A DNA stretch of 26,364 nt from an uncultured bacterium (GTDB taxonomy: Bacteria; Actinomycetota; Coriobacteriia; Coriobacteriales; Coriobacteriaceae), in NCBI GenBank assembly GCA_905214425.1, contig CAJMLY010000026.1:1-26364 (forward strand). The letters run 5' to 3'. This document shows, piece after piece, positions 1-7,561 of this stretch (within the stretch, counting starts at the first letter, position 1; each line of letters begins with the position of its first letter). Both the position numbers and the translations under genes were made by a program. Under the pieces are notes generated by a model. It made no database searches and had not been told where the DNA came from. It was given only the letters and a program-made list of their open reading frames with translations.

Positions 1-36
1 ACGAGAGCGGTGCTCTACCAACTGAGCTACGCTGGC
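1..36 (-). tRNA. tRNA-Thr (CGT), 5' half, cut by window edge
   Basis: Read on the minus strand from 36 down to 1, the sequence has a 7-nt acceptor strand (GCCAGCG), T8-A9, a D-arm (GCTC, AGTTGGTA, GAGC), A26, an anticodon-stem strand CCGCT, then C32-T33 and the anticodon CGT. The window ends exactly at the anticodon. CGT reads ACG, so the acceptor is threonine. The 3' half lies outside the window, so base pairing of the acceptor and T arm cannot be checked. Confidence 0.85.
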
Positions 37-75
37 GGCCATGTGGTGACGCAACAGAGGCGTCAACGGCTGTCT

Positions 76-104
76 ATGATACGAGACATCGCACATCTGC
101 GCAA
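76..104 (-). promoter_or_regulatory. probable promoter of the tRNA-Thr gene
   Basis: On the minus strand there is a TTGCGC (-35) and a TATCAT (-10) separated by exactly 17 nt. Transcription would start near 69, about 33 nt before the mature tRNA 5' end. This is a pattern match only. Confidence 0.4.
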
Positions 105-193
105 GTGTTCTGACGGCTTTTCTCACTTTAAATGCACTAATATTGGAGATGCGATGTCTTGCTCTTACGGGTCTTAAACAGAATGGAGCTGCC

Positions 194-673
194 ATGGCTC
201 AACCCAGGATCCTTCTTACACGTATCGATGACCGGTTTATTAACGGGCAAGACGTTGAATTGTGGAACGAGGCTGTGGGTTCCAACCTCGTCCTAATCGT
301 CAACGACGAGATTGCGGCTGATTCGCGCAAGTGGGCGCCTATGAGGGTCGCGGCGCCCGAGGGCGTGTGGACGCGGTTTTTCTCGGTGCAAAGGACTATC
401 GACATCATTCATACCGCAACGCCGCGCCAATGGATTCTCATCATGGTGGCGTCGCCCGCGGATGCGCTCGCGCTGGTCAAGGGCGGTGTGCCCATTACCA
501 AGATCAGCATCGGTCATATGCAAGCAGAGGAGGGTAAGCGCCCCATAACGCCCGCAGTTGCCGTAGACGACACAGACGTCGCTGCCCTCAAAGAGCTGCA
601 AAAGCTCGGCATAGAACTAGAAATCCGCTACCTCCCCAGCTCCAACTCCGACCCCATTCAACTAGTCATTTAA
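194..673 (+). CDS. orphan PTS mannose/fructose/sorbose-family IIB-like protein without active-site His
   Basis: The 159-residue product matches the usual length of a free-standing mannose-family EIIB. It carries the N-terminal signature around residues 10-24 (RIDDRFINGQDVELW), which in active members reads R-D-R-HGQ-W. The phosphoryl-accepting histidine is replaced by Asn17 (codon AAC), so the protein probably cannot take part in phosphotransfer. No IIA, IIC or IID of this family is in the window. I chose ATG 194 because GGAG at 185-188 lies 5 nt upstream and the family fold starts here; an in-frame TTG at 143 would add 17 residues that do not resemble the family. The last codons (LVI, stop) lie inside a repeated palindromic element. 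A regulatory or sugar-binding role is possible but unproven. Confidence 0.8.
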   Translation: MAQPRILLTRIDDRFINGQDVELWNEAVGSNLVLIVNDEIAADSRKWAPMRVAAPEGVWTRFFSVQRTIDIIHTATPRQWILIMVASPADALALVKGGVPITKISIGHMQAEEGKRPITPAVAVDDTDVAALKELQKLGIELEIRYLPSSNSDPIQLVI

Positions 674-692
674 GAACGTCCCCAATGACTAG
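661..692. repeat. REP-like element, single arm (copy 1)
   Basis: This 32-nt sequence runs from ACTAGTCATTTAAG to CCCCAATGACTAG. It recurs as one arm at 19410-19440 and as a full palindrome at 24078-24133. Here it overlaps the stop codon of the IIB-like gene and lies just before the hairpin at 700-731. Confidence 0.75.
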
Positions 693-699
693 GTAGCAA

Positions 700-731
700 A
701 ACGCCCGTCGGCGGTGGTGCCGGCGGGCGTT
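700..731. terminator. hairpin between convergent genes, probable terminator
   Basis: AACGCCCGTCGGC at 700-712 and GCCGGCGGGCGTT at 719-731 form a GC-rich stem with one mismatch and a 6-nt loop. On the minus strand the stem is followed by TTTTGC, so it best serves galM. It could also stop the plus-strand IIB transcript. Confidence 0.65.
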
Positions 732-757
732 GCTGTGCAATATGTCGCGTTGTGGGC

Positions 758-1810
758 CTAGTGCCTCATAAAGTGGTATTCGATCACATTGCTGTATGGG
801 TGACCCGGGCCCACAATGCCCTGCGGGAACAGCGGCTGGTGCGGCGTGTCGGGGTACATCTCTGCCTCGAGGGCAAAGCCGGCGCCCCAGCTATAGTTGG
901 CATCGTCCTTGGCGTGCTCGTCGCCCAGCCAATTGCCAGTGTAGAGCTGCACGCCCGGGGCGGTGGTGTAGTAGTCCAGCTCACGGCCGGTCCACATCTC
1001 CTCGACATGCATCGCGCGGCGCAGATTACGGCCGTACTGATAGCCATCGATGCACAGGCAGTGGTCGTAGCCACGGGCCTGCTTAATCTGCGGGTCGTCG
1101 GCTTCCATGCCGGGCGCGACGGGGCGCAGCTCACGGAAGTCAAACGGCGTGCCCTCGACCGGAGCGATCTCTCCGGTGGGGATATTCTGCTCGTTGATGG
1201 GCAGGTAGTGGGCAGCGTTAGCAACAAAGAAGTGCTCACAGTCCATGCCAGCGTTGTGACCGGCAAGGTTAAAGTACGTGTGGTTGGTCATGGACACGTA
1301 CGTGGCGCGGTCGCTCTCACAGCCATATTCGATACGGAAGCAGCCGGTGCGCGTCACGGTAAACAAGGCCGTAAAGGTGCGGTTGCCGGGAAGGCCCAGC
1401 TCACCGTCCTCAAGCGAGGTGGTCATGCGCACGGCGTTGTGGACCTCGTCGAGTTCAACATCCCATACGCGCTTGTGCAGACCATGCTCAAGATCGCTGT
1501 GCAGGTTGTTGACGCCTTCGTTGGCTGGCATATGCCAGTCCGTGCCGGCGATGGTGATCGTGGCGCCCGCGGTGCGGTTTGCCACGGGGCCGATGGTCGC
1601 GCCAAAGCAGGCGGGGTTGTCAAAGTAATCCTCGAGCTTATCGAAGCCCAGCACCACATCGCGCACGTTGCCGGGAATGTCGGGCACATCGATACCCAGT
1701 ACGGTGGCGCCATAGTCCATAATGCGAACGCAGATCTCGGGCCCGTTGAGGGTGTAGCGATGAACGGGGGTACCGCACGGCGCGGTGCCGTAAAGCTCGG
1801 AAGTGATCAT
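758..1810 (-). CDS. galM: galactose mutarotase (aldose 1-epimerase)
   Basis: The enzyme interconverts alpha and beta anomers of galactose, supplying alpha-galactose to galactokinase in the cytoplasm. The 350-residue product has the full family pattern: NNLH with His104, the HTYFNL motif with catalytic His177, and FALEAEMYPDTPHQP near the C terminus with the catalytic glutamate (Glu315 by alignment in my head). I chose ATG 1810 because AGGAA precedes it by 4 nt and the N-terminal beta-strand starts here; an upstream in-frame start would add about 20 unlike residues. It diverges from the DeoR-type regulator and is convergent with the IIB-like gene. galT and galK are about 23 kb away in this window, so the Leloir genes are split. 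Confidence 0.92.
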   Translation of the reverse strand: MITSELYGTAPCGTPVHRYTLNGPEICVRIMDYGATVLGIDVPDIPGNVRDVVLGFDKLEDYFDNPACFGATIGPVANRTAGATITIAGTDWHMPANEGVNNLHSDLEHGLHKRVWDVELDEVHNAVRMTTSLEDGELGLPGNRTFTALFTVTRTGCFRIEYGCESDRATYVSMTNHTYFNLAGHNAGMDCEHFFVANAAHYLPINEQNIPTGEIAPVEGTPFDFRELRPVAPGMEADDPQIKQARGYDHCLCIDGYQYGRNLRRAMHVEEMWTGRELDYYTTAPGVQLYTGNWLGDEHAKDDANYSWGAGFALEAEMYPDTPHQPLFPQGIVGPGHPYSNVIEYHFMRH

Positions 1811-1937
1811 TTGGTTCCTAACATCGAGGTATTTCGGACAAACTGTAGCGCGAACAGGCGAGATTATCACTACACCCCACTAAAGCAGGGGGTATTTTTC
1901 TCAAAAAAGTGATGATTGGAGCTGCGCGGGCGTTCAT

Positions 1938-1964
1938 TTGTGACGCGTACGAGTCTGATACAAT
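1938..1964 (+). promoter_or_regulatory. possible promoter of the DeoR-family gene
   Basis: TTGTGA (1938-1943) and TACAAT (1959-1964) are separated by 15 nt and sit about 50 nt before the GTG start. The spacing is shorter than ideal, so this is tentative. Confidence 0.35.
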
Positions 1965-1965
1965 T

Positions 1966-1985
1966 TGTTCGTTACTGTTTGAATG
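1966..1985 (+). promoter_or_regulatory. candidate DeoR/LacR operator: TGTTC and TGTTT 10 bp apart
   Basis: TGTTC begins at 1966 and TGTTTGAATG at 1976, so the half-sites are in phase on one face of the helix. The same 10-bp-spaced arrangement occurs before lacF and lacA and in the module A intergenic region. Its position just downstream of the candidate deoR -10 would allow autorepression. LacR of lactococci is known to bind TGTTT-type direct repeats; applying that here is inference. Confidence 0.5.
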
Positions 1986-2016
1986 ATATGCGCGCAAAGA
2001 ACGGCGAGGATTCATC

Positions 2017-2781
2017 GTGATTAAGGCAGAGCGACAGGATAGGGTTCGTCAGCTGCTCGAAGAGCAGGGCACGGTCTCGGTCAAGGAGATTTCGGATGCA
2101 CTGGGCGTTTCGGACATGACGATTCGCCGCGACCTCGAAGAACTTGCGAGCCTGGGCGAGATTGAACGCGTGCACGGAGGAGCCCGTAGTGCACAGGGCC
2201 GTCCCCACGCTATGTTGCGCCACGAGTATTCGCACAGCGAAAAGCGCACCAAGCATGCCGAGGAAAAGCTGCAGATCGCGCGCCGCGCTGTGGAGCTCAT
2301 CGAGGAGGGCTCGACCATCTTTTTGGGCACGGGCACCACGGTTGAGCAGATGGCCTCGATGCTGCCGGCGTTTCGCCTGCGCATTGTGACCAATTCGCTT
2401 TCGGTGTTTAACCTGCTCGAGGCGCGCGAAGACTGCGACCTGTGCCTCGTGGGCGGTATGTACCGTCGCCGCACCGCCGCTTTTGTGGGGCCAACGGCCG
2501 AGGATACCCTGCGTGCGCTGGGCATCGACGCGGCGTTTATCGGCGCCAACGGCATTTTGGACGGCGACGTGTCCACATCTAACATGGAAGAGGGCCGCAT
2601 CCAGCAGCTCGCCTTTAGCAAGGCCGACTCGCGCTATCTGATCGCCGACTCCAGCAAGATCGGCAAGCGCGACTTCTACACCTTCTGCCGCCTGGACAGC
2701 CTGGACGCCGTGGTGTGCGAGCCGGGTATCGCCGCCGAGGACCGCACTGCCATCGAGGAGCACACGCAGGTCATCTGCTAG
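2017..2781 (+). CDS. DeoR/LacR-family sugar-phosphate-responsive repressor
   Basis: The 254-residue protein has an N-terminal winged helix-turn-helix (about residues 3-57, including VSVKEISDALGVSDMTIRRDL) and a C-terminal DeoR sensor domain (about 75-235). The sensor has the conserved VTNSL, GGMYRRRTAAFVGP, AFIGANGI and IADSSKIG segments that bind phosphorylated sugars. Start codon is GTG 2017 with GAGGA 6 nt upstream. It diverges from galM. The 10-bp-spaced TGTTY motif in its own promoter also occurs at lacF and lacA, so it is a good candidate for the LacR of this locus, with tagatose 6-phosphate as a plausible effector by analogy. A degraded second copy of its 3' half lies at 7011-7454. The exact regulon is inferred. 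Confidence 0.88.
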   Translation: MIKAERQDRVRQLLEEQGTVSVKEISDALGVSDMTIRRDLEELASLGEIERVHGGARSAQGRPHAMLRHEYSHSEKRTKHAEEKLQIARRAVELIEEGSTIFLGTGTTVEQMASMLPAFRLRIVTNSLSVFNLLEAREDCDLCLVGGMYRRRTAAFVGPTAEDTLRALGIDAAFIGANGILDGDVSTSNMEEGRIQQLAFSKADSRYLIADSSKIGKRDFYTFCRLDSLDAVVCEPGIAAEDRTAIEEHTQVIC

Positions 2782-2900
2782 CTAAAGCTACGGGATTGCC
2801 AACAGACGATACGGGAGGACTTTACCTCCTGCCATTGTGGGAACCAGCGCGTCAGCGCTACGCGATATGACGCGCAAATGAGGACTCCACTATCAAATCA

Positions 2901-3116
2901 TCTCAACCTGTAACAGGTAGGGGTGAAATCACCAACCAGATGTTACAGATTTAGATTGGGGACATTGGCCTGTGCATTCATCTCAATCTGTAACATCTAG
3001 ACGTCCAAAACCGGTCTTAGTGTTACAGATTGAGACAATTCGGCGGGGTCTACCTTGTTTGTCTCGATCTGTAACGGTTAGGACTTAAAAACTTGGCTAC
3101 GTGTTACAGATCGAGA
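2901..3116. repeat. array 1: three 55-bp hairpin repeats (alternating 15-nt arms)
   Basis: Units are at 2901-2955, 2981-3035 and 3062-3116. Each is a left arm like TCTCAATCTGTAACA, a 25-nt loop and a right arm like TGTTACAGATTGAGA. The linkers between units are 25 and 26 nt, so arms recur about every 40 nt in alternating orientation. Every loop has TAG at positions 3-5 and an A-rich centre. Changes in the arms are often paired (CAATC with GATTG, CGATC with GATCG), which points to selection on the stem. This fills most of the 351-nt gap between the convergent deoR and GntR genes. The 2782-2880 part is the downstream flank shared with 7455-7522. Confidence 0.9.
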
Positions 3117-3132
3117 CAAAAGAAAAAGAACA

Positions 3133-3852
3133 TTAGGACTTGAAAATAAAGTTTTGATAAGGGATTCGCCCAGTTAAGACGGTGCGGCAGACAATTGAGA
3201 TTAGTTTGCCTCCGGAGTCGTAAGCATAATGAGTCAGTTCGATGACCGGAAGTTTTGCAACACCATAATTACTGGCTTCGGAATCGCTAAGCTGACGTGC
3301 TCTATAGCTTTCCCTAACAGATTGGATAGACTTGGACAAGTCGTCCATGATTCTGCTAAATGCCTGAAAATCTAACTGGTTATTCGGAACGCGCGACTTT
3401 GAAATGAAGAACGTATCAGCGCCTATGAAGCTGCCTTCAAGTTCGTAGGTCAATTCAAGACGCTGAATTTCATCGCGACTTTGACATCCAAATTGTTGGA
3501 GCATCATTACGGAAATTGGACGACCTGATGTGAGGCCGCCGAAATGTTTGGTAATGGCATCTGGATCAACGCCATCGCAATGGCTTGCAAAGTCAAAGTC
3601 TAAAAGTGAATTGAGCTCGCTAACGCGTTTCGGTGCAACAAACGACCCCTTACCTTGGATTCGATAGATACTTCCACGACGCTCCAGCTCACTCATGGCA
3701 AGTCGGACGGTTGTTCTGCTTACGGCGTATTCGTCGCAGAGTTCCATTTCTGTTGGAAGTTTATCGTCTGCTTGATATTCATCGACGATCTGCTTGAGCA
3801 GCGCGTCGGTGAGCTGTAAATAGAGTGGCCGTTTTTCGTGTGTATCGAGCAT
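3133..3852 (-). CDS. GntR-family regulator with UTRA domain (HutC type)
   Basis: The product has an N-terminal GntR winged helix (about residues 5-70: PLYLQLTDALLKQI, LPTEMELCDEYAVSRTTVRLAMSEL, then a wing GSIYRIQGKGSFVAP). A UTRA effector domain follows (about 85-239), ending in FELTHYAYDSGGKLISIVCRTVLTGRIPY-like strands. I prefer ATG 3852 because GAGG lies 5 nt upstream; ATG 3870 would add six residues with no good ribosome binding site. It probably controls the adjacent divergent pair (TIM-barrel-like gene and PTS IICB), and the palindrome at 4892-4909 is a candidate operator. The gene looks AT-richer than the lac genes, consistent with acquisition. The ligand is likely a phosphorylated sugar but is unknown. 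Confidence 0.85.
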   Translation of the reverse strand: MLDTHEKRPLYLQLTDALLKQIVDEYQADDKLPTEMELCDEYAVSRTTVRLAMSELERRGSIYRIQGKGSFVAPKRVSELNSLLDFDFASHCDGVDPDAITKHFGGLTSGRPISVMMLQQFGCQSRDEIQRLELTYELEGSFIGADTFFISKSRVPNNQLDFQAFSRIMDDLSKSIQSVRESYRARQLSDSEASNYGVAKLPVIELTHYAYDSGGKLISIVCRTVLTGRIPYQNFIFKS

Positions 3853-3924
3853 TAGAGCCTCAGTTTGCATGTTGGTTATACCTGATGGTTGCCTCAGTCG
3901 GGATGTAACGTGGGCAAGGTAACC

Positions 3925-4845
3925 TTAACGTATCACAGAGCGGCTCAGCATGACGATCTGATGCCTGTATCCACGAAGGGCTTGTCCGAGCGTGAAGATA
4001 TTCTGGGGCAGGCAAATACCGTTCATGGAGTCCCCGATATGTTGGAGGTCAGCGCCGGCTGCTTTTGCTGCAAGGCCTATTTTCTTAATGGTCTCGCTGT
4101 CGCAGGAGTCTTGACTCGTCCCGTTCGCCGCCATGACGAGAACCTTCTCTTCAATTGATTTGCCTACGTTGTGGGATCGTACAAAGTCTACGATGGCGCG
4201 CAGGTCTGCTTCTTGGAAGCAGGGGACGGTGTAGGGGGCTGGCACGAGAAGGATATCGACGCCGAGGTCAACAAACTTGCGCGCAATTTCGAGCGTCATG
4301 ACAGGTTCCGCAACGCCCGCTCCATGCATTTTTCCGGCTATGACCAGGCCATTGAAATGCTCTTTGGAGAGTTTAATCGAATGGGCGATTGCATCGTTGG
4401 AGACGCCGGTTCCAGGGTTGCCCGTCAGGCAGATAAAATCAAATCCGAGTTCGTTAGCCTTTTCTAAGGTCTTGGGAGAGACGCGACGACCCATGGGGAT
4501 TTCCGTTCGGGATTCAGACATCTCTGCCTCGTTATCAACTGGCTCCAGATTGACGCCAATGGGCCTTCCGCATGCTCGCTTCACCCAAGTGACCGGGTTT
4601 TCATTGAGATCATCTGGAATACCGGCAATAACTGGATCGAACACATCGAGCGCGTTAAACAGAAGCAGGTCGGCACCTGCGGCACGTTCGATTTCTGCAT
4701 TAGTAACGCCGCCGAGAAATTGGGAAGAGGGTACGTTTTCCGCCATGATGGTACGTCCCTCGGAAGCCAGAATTGCCTGTTTTAGATCCATGGGTGACGT
4801 GGCGGCAAAATCGGATGCGGACATGTTCAGTAATCGTTTGGGCAT
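3925..4845 (-). CDS. TIM-barrel-like protein of unknown function, PTS-associated (DUF7916-like)
   Basis: This 306-residue protein belongs to a family I recognise as a neighbour of cellobiose-type PTS genes in Firmicutes. I believe it is now called DUF7916; it is often labelled haloacid dehalogenase-like hydrolase, yet I see no DxDxT or other HAD motif. Alternating strand-helix segments suggest a beta/alpha barrel. Conserved-looking motifs are GADLLLFNALDVFDP, GRPIGVNLEPVD, FDFICLTGNPGTGVSN, VIAGKMHGAG, NGTSQDS and QHIGDSMNG; several are glycine-rich strand ends that could hold a phosphate. ATG 4845 has AAGGAAG 5 nt upstream. It lies 72 nt upstream of the GntR gene on the same strand and diverges from the PTS gene. 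A role in metabolising a phosphosugar from that PTS is inference. Confidence 0.7.
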   Translation of the reverse strand: MPKRLLNMSASDFAATSPMDLKQAILASEGRTIMAENVPSSQFLGGVTNAEIERAAGADLLLFNALDVFDPVIAGIPDDLNENPVTWVKRACGRPIGVNLEPVDNEAEMSESRTEIPMGRRVSPKTLEKANELGFDFICLTGNPGTGVSNDAIAHSIKLSKEHFNGLVIAGKMHGAGVAEPVMTLEIARKFVDLGVDILLVPAPYTVPCFQEADLRAIVDFVRSHNVGKSIEEKVLVMAANGTSQDSCDSETIKKIGLAAKAAGADLQHIGDSMNGICLPQNIFTLGQALRGYRHQIVMLSRSVIR

Positions 4846-4891
4846 TGTTACTTCCTTTGACTAGAACGACAGGCTTGTGACATTGTCTCTA

Positions 4892-4909
4892 ATATTGTTA
4901 CAACAATAT
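4892..4909. promoter_or_regulatory. candidate GntR operator palindrome
   Basis: ATATTGTTACAACAATAT has two perfect 8-nt arms around AC. The GT-TA-C centre fits the GT...AC pattern common in GntR-family sites. It lies 47 nt upstream of the TIM-barrel-like gene, in the divergent region shared with the PTS gene. Confidence 0.45.
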
Positions 4910-4929
4910 ATTCAATATGTTATATCCAA

Positions 4930-5018
4930 TCGGTGAACGGTTGCAAACTTATTGTACTGCGCGGAAAAAATAGCCTTTAGCTGTGAAAACATTATATTAA
5001 TCAACTACCGTTCACCGA
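4930..5018. promoter_or_regulatory. pair of exact inverted 12-mers TCGGTGAACGGT / ACCGTTCACCGA
   Basis: TCGGTGAACGGT at 4930-4941 and its exact reverse complement at 5007-5018 are separated by 65 nt, just upstream of the PTS promoter. The same 12-mer or close variants occur at 12628, 17576, 18765, 18786 and 20682, always in PTS/lac regulatory regions. The paired arrangement would suit a looping repressor or an activator. The binding protein is unknown. The remaining sequence of this 356-nt intergenic region is AT-rich. Confidence 0.5.
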
Positions 5019-5034
5019 ATAAGTATTTGAATTC

Positions 5035-5063
5035 TTGACATATCGACAAAGCGGAAAAAGAAT
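5035..5063 (+). promoter_or_regulatory. probable promoter of the PTS IICB gene
   Basis: A perfect TTGACA (5035-5040) is followed after 17 nt by AAGAAT (5058-5063). The predicted start leaves a leader of roughly 130 nt before ATG 5202. The inverted 12-mers lie immediately upstream. Confidence 0.45.
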
Positions 5064-5201
5064 TGGTTATGACAAATCGCGCAAATGATATTACATTTCG
5101 CACAAGAACGTATTCACTTACATAAGTGGATACAAACGGGGACGACGACGGTTGAGTCCGGATAAATCGTTGTGTGCCCGGGAATCATGAAAGGATGTGT
5201 T

Positions 5202-6896
5202 ATGGACGCTATCGTCAAATTCCTTGAAAAACACCAGCCCCTCTTCGACAAAATCTCGAGGAACATATATCTGGTGGCGATTAAGGATGGCTTTCTCTCG
5301 AATATGCCAATTGTGCTGTTCTCGAGCCTGTTCCTTCTTCTTTCGACGCTCCCTGCCTATGTAGGCATCACGCTTCCGTCTGAGGTGCTGGATTTCTTCA
5401 ATAAAATCTATGCATATACCATGGGACTTCTTGGCATTATGGTGGCCGGCACCACGGCGAGCTCACTTGCCATGTCGATGAACCGTCGCATGCCTTCGGG
5501 TAAATCTCTCAACCCCACCTCGTGCATGGTTTGTGCCATGTGCGGCATGCTCTTGCTATCGGTGACGAACGATGTTGTCTCGATTGGCGGAGCAGATACA
5601 TCTGTTTTTGAAACCGGCTATATGGGAACCAAGGGTTTTCTCGCTGCGTTCGTAGCCGCATTCTTGACCGTTAATATCTATAAGGTGTGCATTAGCCATA
5701 ATGTGACGATCAAGCTTCCCAAAGAGGTCCCTGGCTCTATTGCGCAGAGTTTTCGCGATATCTTTGCATTTGGGTTTTCGATCCTTGCGTGCGCTTTTAT
5801 CGATCTTGCGAGCCGCAAGCTGCTTGCTGTGCCGTTCGCCAATTTGGTATCCGCTCTCATCTCGCCGCTGTTCTCCGCGGTCGACACCTATCCTGGCATG
5901 GCGCTTATCGAAGGCGCGGTCGCACTTTTCCAATTTATGGGTATCCACGGTGCTTCGGTTGTCATGAGTCCGATCAATGCTGCGCTCTACGGCAATACCG
6001 TTACCAATCTTGAGGTCTTCCAAGCAGGTGGACACCCGTCAATTGCTCTCACGCAGGACTTTACAAGCTTCATCGGCGGTCTGGGCGGTTCTGGCTGCAC
6101 GTTCATCGTTCCTATTATCCTGATCATGTTTATGCGCTCCAAGCAGCTTAAAGCCATGGGCAAGGCATCGATTATCCCGGTGATTTTTGGAGTTAACGAG
6201 CCCGTTATCTTCGGTATGCCGATTGTTCTCAATCCCTATATGTTCGTGCCCTTCCTAGTGGCTCCTATGGTCAACGCCATTATCGGTAAATTTTTCATTG
6301 ACGTCATTGGAATGAACGCCCCCATGTATACCATGCCGTGGGCGCTTCCCGGCCCAATTGGTGCGTTCCTCACCACGGGTCTCGATCTGCGTTCTCTCGT
6401 ATTGATGGCAGTGCTGTTGGTCGTTGACTTTGTGATTTACTATCCGTTCTGCAAGGCGTATGACCATCAGCTTTGTTTGGAAGAGTCTGCAAAGGAGACT
6501 GCAGGAAACTCGGATGCAGATGCTATTGCCGCACAGGAAAATGTCGCAAAAGCTCTCGAGGCGGTAAAGGACAAGGCGGAGCAGATCCGCGTGCTTGTGC
6601 TTTGCCAGGGTGCCGGCACTTCGACTCTCTTGGCAAATGCTCTTCGCGAAGGTGCCGCTGCTAAGGGTATCGATCTGGTTTCTCAGTCCGGTGCGTACGG
6701 AAGCCACTATGAGACGATGGATCAGTACAACGTGATTGTTCTGGCGCCCCAGGCACGCATGTACTATGACGCTATGAAGGCCGATACCGATCGCCTTGGA
6801 ATTAAACTGCTCACCACAAGGGGCAAGGAGTATATCGACCTTACCAACGATCCCGAAGGTGCAATTGACTGGATCGTTCAGGAGCTGGCCAAATAG
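5202..6896 (+). CDS. PTS lactose/cellobiose-family EIICB, copy 1
   Basis: This is a membrane sugar transporter fused to its phosphotransfer domain, 564 residues. The IIC part (about 1-430) is strongly hydrophobic and has GIHGASVV and the FGVNEPVIFGMPIVLNP motif of this family. A linker (about 435-460) leads to a C-terminal Lac-type IIB domain with VLVLCQGAGTS, whose cysteine (about Cys468) accepts phosphate from IIA. ATG 5202 has AAGGA 6 nt upstream; the in-frame start at 5172 is less likely. It is divergent from the TIM-barrel-like and GntR genes, which probably form its functional unit. No IIA lies beside it; LacF at 18.9 kb is the only IIA in the window. The N terminus closely resembles copy 2 (10659-12437). 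Substrate is uncertain: a beta-glucoside or beta-galactoside. Confidence 0.88.
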   Translation: MDAIVKFLEKHQPLFDKISRNIYLVAIKDGFLSNMPIVLFSSLFLLLSTLPAYVGITLPSEVLDFFNKIYAYTMGLLGIMVAGTTASSLAMSMNRRMPSGKSLNPTSCMVCAMCGMLLLSVTNDVVSIGGADTSVFETGYMGTKGFLAAFVAAFLTVNIYKVCISHNVTIKLPKEVPGSIAQSFRDIFAFGFSILACAFIDLASRKLLAVPFANLVSALISPLFSAVDTYPGMALIEGAVALFQFMGIHGASVVMSPINAALYGNTVTNLEVFQAGGHPSIALTQDFTSFIGGLGGSGCTFIVPIILIMFMRSKQLKAMGKASIIPVIFGVNEPVIFGMPIVLNPYMFVPFLVAPMVNAIIGKFFIDVIGMNAPMYTMPWALPGPIGAFLTTGLDLRSLVLMAVLLVVDFVIYYPFCKAYDHQLCLEESAKETAGNSDADAIAAQENVAKALEAVKDKAEQIRVLVLCQGAGTSTLLANALREGAAAKGIDLVSQSGAYGSHYETMDQYNVIVLAPQARMYYDAMKADTDRLGIKLLTTRGKEYIDLTNDPEGAIDWIVQELAK

Positions 6897-6931
6897 TGGA
6901 TGCACTTCGTCGTTGATTCGTCGGTGTATGG

Positions 6932-6970
6932 TACGGCCCCGCAGCTTATTGAGCTGCGGGGCCGTATTTC
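6932..6970 (+). terminator. intrinsic terminator of the PTS IICB gene
   Basis: TACGGCCCCGCAGCT (6932-6946) and AGCTGCGGGGCCGTA (6952-6966) make a perfect 15-bp stem with a 5-nt loop, followed by TTTC. It lies 35 nt after the stop codon. Confidence 0.85.
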
Positions 6971-7010
6971 GTTGAGTATCTAATTGAGACAATGAGCGCA
7001 ACCGTCGTGA

Positions 7011-7454
7011 GATCGCATTGGCGCTCTCCGAGTCACCGACAAACTGCCTTCCATCTATGTGACCAATTCGCTTTCGGCCTTTAGCCTGCTCGAGGCGCGC
7101 GAGGATTGCGAGCTGTGCCTGGTGGGCGGCATGTACCGTCGCCGCACCGCTGCCTTTGTGGGCCCCATGGCCGAGGATACCCTGCGCGCACTAGGGATTG
7201 ACACGGCGTTTATCGGTGCCAACGGCATTCTGGACGGCGACGTGTCCACGTCCAACATGGATGAGGGCCGCATCCAGCAGCTCGCCTTTAGCAAGGCCGA
7301 TACGCGCTACCTCATCGCCGACTCCAGCAAGATCGGCAGGCGCGACTTCTACACTTTCTGCCGCCTGGACAGCCTGGACGCCGTGGTGTGCGAGCCGGGT
7401 ATTACCGCCGAGGATCGTGCCGCCATCGAGGAACACAAGCGGGTCATCTGCTAG
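7011..7454 (+). pseudogene. 5'-truncated second copy of the DeoR-family regulator
   Basis: From the GTG at 7059 this frame encodes 131 residues that match the C-terminal half of the DeoR protein at 2017-2781 at about 119 of 131 positions by eye, including the same stop context. The helix-turn-helix half is missing. Upstream the frame stays open only to 7011 (stop TGA at 7008), and those residues, ending in TDKLPSIY, do not match the intact copy. Similarity continues past the stop (TAGCTAA, CGATAC, ATGACGCGCAAAT) to about 7522, matching the flank that ends near 2879. A GC-rich inverted repeat (CCCCC 7479-7483, GGGGG 7493-7497) may be its old terminator. With no DNA-binding domain it is probably a remnant, unless expressed as a free sensor domain. 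Confidence 0.8.
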
Positions 7455-7561
7455 CTAACGCTGCAGGCGATACTTCTGCCCCCTGCCGGCGCGGGGGTAC
7501 CGCTTTACAATGACGCGCAAATAACTTTGGGCAACAAGGATGAGGCTATTCTAAGATATGA

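Noticed and set aside
1870..1900. Terminator-like ACCCC...GGGGGTATTTTT between galM and deoR
   Set aside because: The stem is only about 5 bp and it lies in a divergent region where no transcript should end.
752..1912. Plus-strand open frame of 386 codons
   Set aside because: It is antisense to galM, whose catalytic motifs are intact on the other strand.
2901..3116. CRISPR array, suggested by evenly spaced short repeats with unlike spacers
   Set aside because: The repeats are only 15 nt, alternate in orientation, the loops and linkers share conserved bases, and no cas gene is present.
3889..4158. Small plus-strand frame within the TIM-barrel-like gene
   Set aside because: There is no ribosome binding site and no family resemblance; it is a shadow frame.
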